Assembly (NCBI GenBank): GCA_023401925.1
Contig: JAEXDA010000047.1
Coordinates: 39,110 to 103,109 of the forward strand
DNA: 64,000 nt
Reading direction: 5' to 3'
From: Bacillota bacterium
GTDB lineage: Bacteria > Bacillota > UBA4882 > UBA8346
Shown: positions 16,182-23,082 of the stretch, piece after piece
How positions within the stretch are numbered: the first letter of the stretch is position 1
How the letters are laid out: every line of letters starts with the position of its first letter
Translations under genes and position numbers: made by a program
The notes under the pieces: model-generated
Told to the model about the DNA's origin: nothing
Database searches by the model: none
Seen by the model: the letters and a program-made list of their open reading frames with translations, nothing else

Positions 16182-16589
16182 CTACGGCCTTCGTCTCATT
16201 AATTTTTCCGGTTCCCTGATAAAACCAAATTTCTCGTATAATCCATGGGCATCCCGGGTCCCCAAAATCCCAGCCAGATTCCGTAAAGATTCCGATTCCA
16301 CAATACATTGGACCAATCTTTTCCCAAGTCCCCGGCCCCGGTAGGCTTCATCGATATAAACATCGGCCAGATAATACATAGTGGCCATGTCGGTCACTGC
16401 CCGGGCGAAGCCGATTTGCAATCCATGGTGATACATTCCAAAACAAAGTGAGTTTTGGATGGTCAATTCAATCGTATCTTTCCTGCGCTCATTAGCCCAA
16501 TAACTTTTGGCCAGAAATTCCTGGATCCGTTTAATTGATAACAACGCTTTGTCATCGCTTACCCGATATTCCCCATCGCTCCAATTCAT
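16182..16589 (-). CDS. GNAT-family N-acetyltransferase
   Basis: A 135-residue acetyltransferase with QIGFARAVTDMATMYYLADVYIDEAYRGRGLGKRLVQCIV (acetyl-CoA loop YRGRGLGKR near residue 88) and LYEKFGFIREPEKLMRRRP. The closing FGFxxxPEKxMRR is typical of a common uncharacterised GNAT subgroup. The start follows AGGAGGAATCAT. It is fused at its 3' end to the truncated antitoxin described separately. Confidence 0.86.
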   Translation of the reverse strand: MNWSDGEYRVSDDKALLSIKRIQEFLAKSYWANERRKDTIELTIQNSLCFGMYHHGLQIGFARAVTDMATMYYLADVYIDEAYRGRGLGKRLVQCIVESESLRNLAGILGTRDAHGLYEKFGFIREPEKLMRRRP

Positions 16590-16615
16590 TTATGATTCCT
16601 CCTATGCTATTGCCG

Positions 16616-16973
16616 CTAATCCTTTGCACTGGTATGATCTTTCATCAATTCTCCGGCGTCGGCTTTCAATTCCAAAATCCAATCATATGTTAATTTTTCC
16701 TCCTGGACGGCTTGGAAAAATTGAAGCGATTGCTTATCCGTAAACACCAGCGGCAATCGCGGAATGATACGCTCCCCAAATATCATCTTTTCTGGGATTT
16801 TGAAGATAATAGGTATATACCTTTTTAATGCAAATAAATTGTTGTCTGTATTTAAAAACTTCACAAATAGCTTTTTTTATTAATTCAATTGCTTTGGCTG
16901 AAAACTGTTCTTCATTTTCACAATCCACAAAAGCGTTTATTCGATCACCAAGTGTATTGATTGAGTTGCCATT
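16616..16973 (-). pseudogene. Frameshifted hypothetical gene
   Basis: Two overlapping minus frames look like parts of one gene. One (from about 16950 to 16734) reads DRINAFVDCENEEQFSAKAIELIKKAICEVFKYRQQFICIKKVYTYYLQNP..IWGAYHSAIAAGVYG; the other continues PLVFTDKQSLQFFQAVQEEKLTYDWILELKADAGELM to 16616. A good ribosome-binding site and ATG at 16973 begin a third frame that reaches a stop after eleven codons. Two frameshifts are therefore likely. The family is not recognised; the product looks like a cytoplasmic helical protein. Confidence 0.5.
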
Positions 16974-16985
16974 GTCTTCCCTTTT

Positions 16986-17915
16986 TCACGACACGGTGTC
17001 GCTTATTCTCACATGGGTTCCGGTAACTCCGGCATCACATCCGGATCTTGATCGTTCATCAACAACGGAACCTCTGCTTGTAATCATCTCTTTAAGATTA
17101 CTCCAGTCTCCCTTCCAAAGCAAGAAAGCGCCCCATACGGTTATCACCAAATTAGCCCATAATCCAGCCATAGAACTAATACCCACAGTTATCCCCAGGG
17201 AATCGCGCATACCGTCATAAACCGCATGATATACCGTTGCCACTGCCAGACTACGACTTTTCGACCAAAAATACGCAAAAATAACACCATGCATTATAAT
17301 AGGAACCGCTCCCAAGATGATGAGCGAAAGTACGGATATAACAATCATATATGTCTTTTCTGCCCCTGCGATATTCGTTTTTAAAATTGTACCCGCCAAA
17401 ACCGGCAGATGCCAAATCCACCAAATAACGGCATGTAATATTACAGATCTCCGCGCGCTTAAACCACTCGCCAGATGCGGCAATAAATAGCCGCGCCAAC
17501 CGAATTCCTCTCCAAAGCCGGGAATGAGAGTAACAAATAAAAGTATAAAGACCCAAATAATAGTCCGGCAGGGCAAACCTGCAGGTAAATCCTTTGTTTT
17601 TAGCGCAAACCCAACCAGTGTTGGGACAACCCAGAGTATTAATGCAAAAGCGATAACTGTAAAATAATCCTTCGCTTTACCCCAGCGCCAACCCGCATGG
17701 ATGAAGTTATCCCTAAAAACGTACCTCCCGGCGACATAAGTACCAATAGTCACCATAATCATCGACGCACTGTTTAAAACATACCGTAATAAAAGATTAG
17801 TACCCCAGATGTTGCTTATAATCTGAAAAGGCCACGAAAGAGCAAATACAATCAACACGTATAACCCTAAAGAAAATGAAGCTGTTTTATTTCTTTCACC
17901 GATAATTTTAGGCAT
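16986..17915 (-). CDS. CPBP-family intramembrane metalloprotease
   Basis: A membrane protein of about 309 residues with about eight hydrophobic segments. The CPBP (CAAX protease and bacteriocin-processing) motifs are present: GFGEEFGWRGYLLPHL (EExxxR, near residue 150), SVILHAVIWWIWHLP (FxxxH-like) and a later HGVIFAYFW/HAVYD. These proteases act within the membrane; bacterial roles include bacteriocin self-immunity. The start at 17915 is chosen because a Trp-rich frame ends at 17938; a longer frame runs to 17978. Monocistronic in the accessory region. Confidence 0.82.
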   Translation of the reverse strand: MPKIIGERNKTASFSLGLYVLIVFALSWPFQIISNIWGTNLLLRYVLNSASMIMVTIGTYVAGRYVFRDNFIHAGWRWGKAKDYFTVIAFALILWVVPTLVGFALKTKDLPAGLPCRTIIWVFILLFVTLIPGFGEEFGWRGYLLPHLASGLSARRSVILHAVIWWIWHLPVLAGTILKTNIAGAEKTYMIVISVLSLIILGAVPIIMHGVIFAYFWSKSRSLAVATVYHAVYDGMRDSLGITVGISSMAGLWANLVITVWGAFLLWKGDWSNLKEMITSRGSVVDERSRSGCDAGVTGTHVRISDTVS

Positions 17916-17937
17916 CGCAATAACACCGCTCCAAGCT

Positions 17938-18111
17938 TTAATAATCTGTAATAACATTGGGCTCGTCAATTGGACCATAGATTGCGCAATCGTTTTTTAA
18001 ACAATATGCCCAATATTTATCCCCGTATGACCAATGCCACCACTTAAGTGAAATAGTTAACCAAGCCCACCCTTTCCAAGGCGTTTTTCCATTCATTATC
18101 TCCCATGGCAA
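17938..18111 (-). CDS. Short Trp-rich reading frame, possibly a fragment
   Basis: An open frame from a stop at about 18151 to the TAA at 17938 reads LPWEIMNGKTPWKGWAWL then TISLKWWHWSYGDKYWAYC and CAIYGPIDEPNV. Eight tryptophans and the even spacing of charged residues look like real coding sequence. Start candidates are TTG 18111 and ATG 18096, neither with a good ribosome-binding site, so this may be the 3' part of a lost gene. Family unknown. Confidence 0.35.
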   Translation of the reverse strand: MPWEIMNGKTPWKGWAWLTISLKWWHWSYGDKYWAYCLKNDCAIYGPIDEPNVITDY

Positions 18112-18260
18112 ACCCTCAACTTTAAAATCACATCCGGATTGAAAGTATGATCAACCAATGAATGTCAGTATTGAATTTCTTCGCCATCATATTCTCACGA
18201 ACCAATGCCTCAGCCTAAATCGCTGCGAAATAAAATGATTACCATCAGCCTTTTTATCAA

Positions 18261-18437
18261 CTATTCCCATGAATTTCGTTCCTCTTGTATATATTTATCA
18301 ACATCCGTACCTTTCCACAGCTCTTTGCCCAAACCTCGCAAAGCTTTTGCAAAATCCTGCGGTTTTTCCGTCATAATGATTTGTTTCGCCTTTTCATCGT
18401 AAAACCAAATAATGTCCCCTTCTATCTCAAGCCTCAT
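18261..18437 (-). CDS. Small protein downstream of a retropepsin-like protease
   Basis: A 58-residue product, MRLEIEGDIIWFYDEKAK then QIIMTEKPQDFAKALRGLGKE, ending VDKYIQEERNSWE. The ATG lies one base after the stop of the protease gene and GGTGGAA precedes it, so it is the third gene of a tight operon. The protein is acidic/helical with no known domain. The gene is short but start, ribosome-binding site and coupling all agree. Confidence 0.65.
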   Translation of the reverse strand: MRLEIEGDIIWFYDEKAKQIIMTEKPQDFAKALRGLGKELWKGTDVDKYIQEERNSWE

Positions 18438-18438
18438 T

Positions 18439-18825
18439 TTATTGTTCCACCGTCATCATCATATTCTTTAAATCAATCACCGAATGAGCCTTTTGAAGTA
18501 AATCCAAGCCTAAAAGCCCATTAATCTTCCCCTTCGGATCAACGACTCCAAAATCCACTTTGACTTGTTTTAGTAAAACCTTATCAATAATGATTTCATC
18601 AATTTTCTTTGTAAAAAAGTTATGAATGCTTCCCCCAACTCCATAATAAGAGCCAATATTGTCATCTAATTCTGCATTGATTTTGATATCCTCTACTACA
18701 TCAGGCGAAATAATTGTTTCCGAGGCGCCTGTATCAACTACTATATTTTCAATGACTTTCTCTTTCCCTTTATAAACAATCTTTAACGATAGGAAAAGCA
18801 ATCCATTGCGATATAGCAATTCCAT
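18439..18825 (-). CDS. Retropepsin-like aspartic protease
   Basis: A 128-residue single-domain aspartyl protease. The catalytic motif is IVVDTGASETIISP near residue 29 (DTGAS), with YGVGGSIHNFF as the flap-like strand and INGLLGLDLLQKA as the hydrophobic-hydrophobic-Gly segment; a homodimer is expected, as in retroviral proteases. It overlaps the preceding gene's stop (TGATG) and is followed one base later by a 58-residue protein gene. Substrate unknown. Confidence 0.82.
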   Translation of the reverse strand: MELLYRNGLLFLSLKIVYKGKEKVIENIVVDTGASETIISPDVVEDIKINAELDDNIGSYYGVGGSIHNFFTKKIDEIIIDKVLLKQVKVDFGVVDPKGKINGLLGLDLLQKAHSVIDLKNMMMTVEQ

Positions 18826-19070
18826 CACACCGCACCTCTAAACCCAAAAATATCTTTGATTTCAACTTCAATTTTTTCTTTGCCAGTATGATAGACTAAG
18901 ATTTCATCCCTAGACCTTACCAATTCACGGGTAGCTTCTACCTCATCATCGAAAGTTTTAATCACTGCCATATCGTCAATATGTCGAATATTCCCTTCCA
19001 TATGGGATTTTAGAATTTGGATTTTTACAAATTGATTCGGAAAACGCTTTCTTACTTCTTCCCAAGTCAT
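18825..19070 (-). CDS. Small protein coupled to a retropepsin-like protease
   Basis: An 81-residue product starting MTWEEVRKRFPNQFVKIQIL with a central AVIKTFDDEVEATRELVRSR and C-terminal LVYHTGKEKIEVEIKDIFGFRG. The start at 19070 is behind GAGGTGG. Similar small proteins often lie directly upstream of retropepsin-like genes, so it is probably a substrate, inhibitor or partner. The stop overlaps the protease start. Confidence 0.7.
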   Translation of the reverse strand: MTWEEVRKRFPNQFVKIQILKSHMEGNIRHIDDMAVIKTFDDEVEATRELVRSRDEILVYHTGKEKIEVEIKDIFGFRGAV

Positions 19071-19335
19071 TTTACCCACCACCTCAAGATTCTTAACTAA
19101 ATTATACCATACAAAATCGATGATGCCCTAATTTTTACCAATGCCTCTTTTGCTTTTCAAAATCCATTCCCACGAAAAAGAAAAGTTTGAAAGATTAGCG
19201 ATAAAATATTTTCCAAATAGATAAAATTTAAAAATCATCCTCCGTTTTTTCCCAAAAGAAGGAAACCAACCAAAAATAAAGAATTACCACTAAAACATAA
19301 TGAATTCCCGTTTCTCAAAATTAGGAGGACAACCA

Positions 19336-20067
19336 ATGAAAAAATTAATAAAATATCTATGTTCAATTTCAATTGGCATTATTCTTTTATCCACAATAAG
19401 CTTCGGAATGGGTTCTCCAATGTCTTTAAACAAGGCATATCAAGATTTAAATAAAGATAAAGGAAAAGATTGCTATATTATCGGCAAATTCGCCATGACC
19501 CACCAACTCAATCCGGATGCCGCCATTACCGATACTGCAGCAAAGGCGAGAGACATCAATGGTGAGTCTTCTTTTGCGATCAGAATTGAACTGGTCAATA
19601 CCGATACCAACAAAACCTATCCGATTCTTTTGAAGCCCGTGACCGGCTCAGCCTCAATATATTACCGGAGCGAAAAAAAACTAACCGAAAACAGCAATGA
19701 TCCTTATTGGATTTTAAAAGTCCCGTCCGGAACTTATCAAATAAGGAACTTTATATGCAGTCTTATCTTAAGAATGTCGGGATATCATGATTTTAGAGCG
19801 GTGGTCCTTGAAGTGCCCGTTGCCAAGGTGGCCAAAAAATCCGTCAATTTTACCGCACAGCCAAAACAACTCATTTATATCGGTGATTATGATACAACAT
19901 TTAAAACCCATATTTGTTTAGCCGGTGAAACAATCTATACATTTCCGGACTTAACAATCGAGCTGAACGATAATTTTGAATCCTTTAAGTCTACTTTTAT
20001 CAATGGCGCCAACGAAAAGCTAAAAGAAAAGCTGAATGATTATCAATTAACCTCAGCTTTTAATTGA
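19336..20067 (+). CDS. Exported protein of unknown function
   Basis: A 243-residue product with a signal peptide (KKLIKYLCSISIGIILLSTI) and a beta-rich exported part: SSFAIRIELVNTDTNKTYPILLKP, YWILKVPSGTYQIRNF and QLIYIGDYDTTF resemble a carbohydrate-binding-like or PEGA/DUF2846-type beta domain that coordinates Gly/Tyr-rich turns. The ATG at 19336 is six bases behind AGGAGG. It is followed 51 bases later by another exported protein gene, likely the same transcript. Confidence 0.65.
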   Translation: MKKLIKYLCSISIGIILLSTISFGMGSPMSLNKAYQDLNKDKGKDCYIIGKFAMTHQLNPDAAITDTAAKARDINGESSFAIRIELVNTDTNKTYPILLKPVTGSASIYYRSEKKLTENSNDPYWILKVPSGTYQIRNFICSLILRMSGYHDFRAVVLEVPVAKVAKKSVNFTAQPKQLIYIGDYDTTFKTHICLAGETIYTFPDLTIELNDNFESFKSTFINGANEKLKEKLNDYQLTSAFN

Positions 20068-20118
20068 GATGCAGCCCTGATTGATAAATTCTTAATAAGG
20101 AAAGAAAAGGAACCCATC

Positions 20119-20784
20119 ATGCCTAAGATCCATACTTCTATCATTTCCGTTTTATTGTGCCTGATTTTCACGATGTCACTGATTTCCGGACCTCCACTTT
20201 GTTTTGCGGAAGAACTTTCAGGCGGCCAGATATCCAACGGTTCCACAGGTTCGGCCGAAGCGGATCCAAACGATATTGTGGTGGATTTTTCGAAGGGAAC
20301 CGCAGGGTTTCAAGTCGATAATATATGGAAAATCCAAGACACTGAGCTTCAATTGGTCCCCAATGAAACGACCCCATCCCGTTTCTATTGGAATTTATTT
20401 CCCCGGCATTACGTAACCGATTACCAGATATCGGTCAATGTTCGCTGGATCAATGGCTCGCTTTACTCCGCATATGGATTGTTCTTTGGGGAGCGTACCG
20501 GTGATTTCTATGCATTTTTGATCACGCTGAATAACCGGGTATTGTTATTAAAAAGTGTCAACGGTCGGTGGAAAACGATAAAGACCGCCAAAAACAATAC
20601 TACCGGCGGAACCTATGACAATCTCAAGGTTATTTGCCGGGGCCCTTTGGTTCAATGCTTTGTCAATGAAGCAAAAATGTTTGAAACCAAAGATAAATCA
20701 CTGATCGATGGCTGTTCCATCGGCGTTTGTTCTGATGGGAATGTTCAATCCGGTTTCAGCGAATTCCGGCTAAAAAAATTTTAG
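20119..20784 (+). CDS. Exported concanavalin-like (DUF1080/LamG-type) domain protein
   Basis: A 221-residue product with a Sec signal peptide ending LCFAEE, a short Ser/Gly linker and a single beta-jelly-roll domain: FYWNLFPRHYVTDYQISVNV, YGLFFGERTGDFYAFLIT, VNGRWKTIKTAKNN, and LKVICRGPLVQCFVNEAKMFET ... GCSIGVCSDG. This strand order matches 3-keto-disaccharide-hydrolase-like (DUF1080) and LamG-type sugar-binding folds. No catalytic residues can be assigned. The two exported proteins at 19.3-20.8 kb probably act at the cell surface. Confidence 0.68.
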   Translation: MPKIHTSIISVLLCLIFTMSLISGPPLCFAEELSGGQISNGSTGSAEADPNDIVVDFSKGTAGFQVDNIWKIQDTELQLVPNETTPSRFYWNLFPRHYVTDYQISVNVRWINGSLYSAYGLFFGERTGDFYAFLITLNNRVLLLKSVNGRWKTIKTAKNNTTGGTYDNLKVICRGPLVQCFVNEAKMFETKDKSLIDGCSIGVCSDGNVQSGFSEFRLKKF

Positions 20785-21157
20785 TCACTGGAAAACCATA
20801 ACCAACTCCAATGAGAACTTTGTTGCTCGATAGGTCCACCCTGGTTTCTGCTTCTTTCAAAAATCAATAAAAAAAGAGCGTCCGAGAAAAAGGGCGCTCT
20901 TTTCATAATGAACTATAAATTTTTCCTGGAGACTTCCCCAAAGTGCCCAGGCGCGAAGCTTTAATATCAATAACTATTTCTTCTTTGTTCAAATACAAAT
21001 AAGCCCCATTACAAAACCTTTTTGCCCGATTCATCAAATCTCATTATTCACATATATTCAATCATTCCTGCATAATTTTTATAAACCCGGCCGTCTCCCG
21101 CCTTTCCGCAAGAGACAGCCAGTTTCGCTTCCCCCCTTCTTTTTCTCTTGAACCTTT
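20785..21157. other. Intergenic region with a copy of the GAGCG hairpin
   Basis: No gene seen. The hairpin at 20872-20905 (AAAAAGAGCG ... CGCTCTTTT) and about 20 bases after it closely match 7710-7755, so a terminator unit has been duplicated across the accessory region. It ends the exported-protein operon. Confidence 0.6.
20872..20905 (+). terminator. Terminator of the exported-protein operon, GAGCG family
   Basis: Arms AAAAGAGCG and CGCTCTTTT with a loop containing GAGAAAAAGG. It is nearly identical to 7710-7743, including the bases after the stem. Confidence 0.75.
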
Positions 21158-21508
21158 TTAGGCTTTCTGGTTGCTTTGGACAACAACTTTTTTGGCAGCA
21201 TACTCGCCCTTCCTGAACCCAAACTCGGGCCAGGTTTCCGCAGCCAGCTCCATGCGGACGATTTTCTTGGCATCGCTGCACAGGCTCTCCAATTTACTCA
21301 TGGTCTCTTCTGTTTGGGATGTAGCCTCCTGGCTACGAGCTTTCAGAGCGTTGCGTTTATCATCCAGTTGGATTGCCCGCTCATAGAGCTGGTTCATTTG
21401 GTCAAGGACTTCCTTGGTAATACCGCGACTGGTAAGATCAGGAGCGTGGGCAGTCAACCCAGCCACCATATTTTCGGCTGTCATCAGCCGTTCGGCAAAT
21501 GTGGCCAT
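21158..21508 (-). CDS. Hypothetical helical protein
   Basis: A 116-residue protein, MATFAERLMTAENMVAGLTAHAPDL ... followed by a long predicted helix (LYERAIQLDDKRNALKARSQEATSQTEETMSKLESL) and a basic C-terminus. The ribosome-binding site AAAGGAGGTGA is perfect, implying strong expression. Related proteins occur in diverse bacteria without known function. An intrinsic terminator lies just upstream, so it has its own promoter or is read past an attenuator. Confidence 0.7.
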   Translation of the reverse strand: MATFAERLMTAENMVAGLTAHAPDLTSRGITKEVLDQMNQLYERAIQLDDKRNALKARSQEATSQTEETMSKLESLCSDAKKIVRMELAAETWPEFGFRKGEYAAKKVVVQSNQKA

Positions 21509-21535
21509 CTTGTTTCACCTCCTTTCAAAAAAGGC

Positions 21536-21568
21536 AACAAAAAAGAGCGAAGGTTATTTTCGCTCTTT
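21536..21568 (-). terminator. Terminator upstream of the helical-protein gene
   Basis: On the minus strand AAAGAGCGAA and TTCGCTCTTT form a stem followed by TTTTTTG. It ends any leftward transcript before the gene at 21158-21508, about 30 bases from its start, so it could also act as an attenuator. Confidence 0.75.
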
Positions 21569-21820
21569 AAAGGAATCTTATATGTTTTGATATATCCTCG
21601 ATATATCCGTTCGGTGCGATAAGTATCGGGGATTTCTTTCCCCCTAATAATATATCATGATTTTAAATATGATGGGTGCCTAAAAAGTGCCGAAGGTTAC
21701 GTCATGGAAGTGCATTTTCATTCATAAAAAGTGCCGACGTTTAATTAACAATAAAAACGCCCCGAAGTCCCGAGCGTTAAAGGAAAAACACTTTCCACAA
21801 AAAACAACTTTTCCTACTGC
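21569..21820. other. Non-coding stretch with a short AAAAAGTGCCGA direct repeat
   Basis: TAAAAAGTGCCGA occurs at about 21681-21693 and ATAAAAAGTGCCGA at about 21724-21737. A small hairpin AACGC/GCGTT follows. No gene is visible. Such repeated AAAAAGTGCC blocks remind me of the multiple terminal repeats of some insertion sequences, but no transposase remnant is seen. Confidence 0.4.
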
Positions 21821-22245
21821 AAATCATTTTTTGGGAAAAATAATTTTTCCCCTTCATAAATAATTTTTTCCTCCCAGAAATAATTTTTTCGAGCCGGAAA
21901 TAATTTATTAACTCACCCAACCAATCCCTTCGGTCACTGAAATAATTATTTTTATCGCTTGGAGGATTTCTTGAGCCCTAAAAATGATTTTTTCTCCCAC
22001 TCCATCGGTCCATCGGGTCCCCTAAAGCATTTATTCTGTCACCGGATCGGTCGGTTTGATCCCGCAAATAATTTCTTCGGTCCCTGGATTGATTCCTCTG
22101 ACGAAAAAAAAATTATTTCTGTCGCAGAAGTAATTCTTTTCTTCAATAAAAAATTTTTTCCGTCACAGAAATAATTCTTTTTCTCGATAAAAATATTTTT
22201 CCTCCAACAGAAAACAAGCATTCCCCTAAAAAAACCATTTTCCAG
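21821..22245. repeat. Array of A/T tracts phased at 20-21 and 42 bp
   Basis: Degenerate units of the form AAATAATTTTTTC begin at about 21838, 21858, 21878, 21898, 21940, 21982, 22024, 22066, 22108, 22128, 22149, 22169, 22190, 22211 and 22231. The intervals are 20-21 bases at both ends and 42 in the middle, i.e. two or four helical turns. Both strands have stops in most frames. The spacing would place all A/T tracts on one face of the DNA and bend it; alternatively it is the relic of a seven-residue protein repeat. Confidence 0.75.
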
Positions 22246-22253
22246 CTTTAGTT

Positions 22254-23063
22254 TTAGTTCTTCGGGGGATGAATGACCATCGCCTCGATGGCCTCGGCAA
22301 CCCCGTCATGATTATGGTCGGCCACCACCAGCTTGGCCACTTTTTTTAGCTCCGGGACGGCGTTCCCGATAGCCACCCCGATGCCGGCCCATTCCACCAT
22401 CGAAATATCGTTGGGCGCATCGCCAATGGCCATCACTTCCTCGGGTTTCAAGCCCCACATTTTGGTTACTTCCTGAAGGGCATTGCCCTTGGACACACCG
22501 GGCGCCAAGATTTCCAGATAGGAGGGTTTCGAGCAGACGAAGATCAATTGCCCGCCGAATTGCTGCTGCAAAAATCGCTGGATCGCCGCGATCTCATCGG
22601 CTTCGGCCAGACCCAGCATTTTATGGGGAGCGGACTTCTGCAACAATGGAATCATATCATCAACCGGATAAGGGGTTACCCCGGCATTGGCGGCGTATTT
22701 CCGGCCCCATTGGGTTAACTGTTCCATATAAAGCCGGTCATCCAGATAGGCATTGAGATGAATCTTTCTGGACCGGAACAGCGGCACCAGCTCCGCCGCC
22801 AACCTACTTGGAACGGGATTGTGATAAAGCGTTTCCCCGGAAACGGCTTCCTGGATGATGGCGCCGTTATAGGCGATGAGGGGTACATCGAGCTCTAAAG
22901 CGGTCGCATAGGGTTTCATCGACCGGACCATCCTGCCGGAAGCCAGCATCACTTTAACCCCCATGGCCACCGCCTTGCGGATGGCCGCTTGGTTTCTTTC
23001 CGAAATCGTTAAATCCGTTCCCAACAAAGTATCATCCAAATCCATGGCAATACAGCGAATCAT
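22254..23063 (-). CDS. Cof-type HAD-IIB phosphatase
   Basis: A 269-residue cytoplasmic HAD hydrolase. Motif I IAMDLDDTLLG (DxDxT) lies at residues 7-11, motif II LASGRM near 41, the type IIB cap follows, and motif III/IV GDAPNDISMVEWAG near residue 216. Family members dephosphorylate sugar phosphates, FMN or other small phosphates. The start follows GGGAGG. It is the last gene of a three-gene leftward cluster with uvrC and another HAD gene (gaps of about 19 bases). Confidence 0.9.
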   Translation of the reverse strand: MIRCIAMDLDDTLLGTDLTISERNQAAIRKAVAMGVKVMLASGRMVRSMKPYATALELDVPLIAYNGAIIQEAVSGETLYHNPVPSRLAAELVPLFRSRKIHLNAYLDDRLYMEQLTQWGRKYAANAGVTPYPVDDMIPLLQKSAPHKMLGLAEADEIAAIQRFLQQQFGGQLIFVCSKPSYLEILAPGVSKGNALQEVTKMWGLKPEEVMAIGDAPNDISMVEWAGIGVAIGNAVPELKKVAKLVVADHNHDGVAEAIEAMVIHPPKN

Positions 23064-23082
23064 GATAATCCTCCCAAATATA

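Noticed and set aside
5981..19082. Chromosomal integron cassette array
   Set aside because: The gene content fits, but I could not find the paired R'/R'' core sites (GTTRRRY/RYYYAAC) between genes and there is no tyrosine integrase in the window.
22039..22221. 60-codon minus-strand ORF in the phased array
   Set aside because: Its heptad look follows from the 21-bp DNA period; neighbouring units are full of stops, so a real gene is not supported.
21821..22245. CRISPR array
   Set aside because: The A/T tracts are degenerate, very short, lack constant repeats of 23 bases or more, and there are no cas genes nearby.
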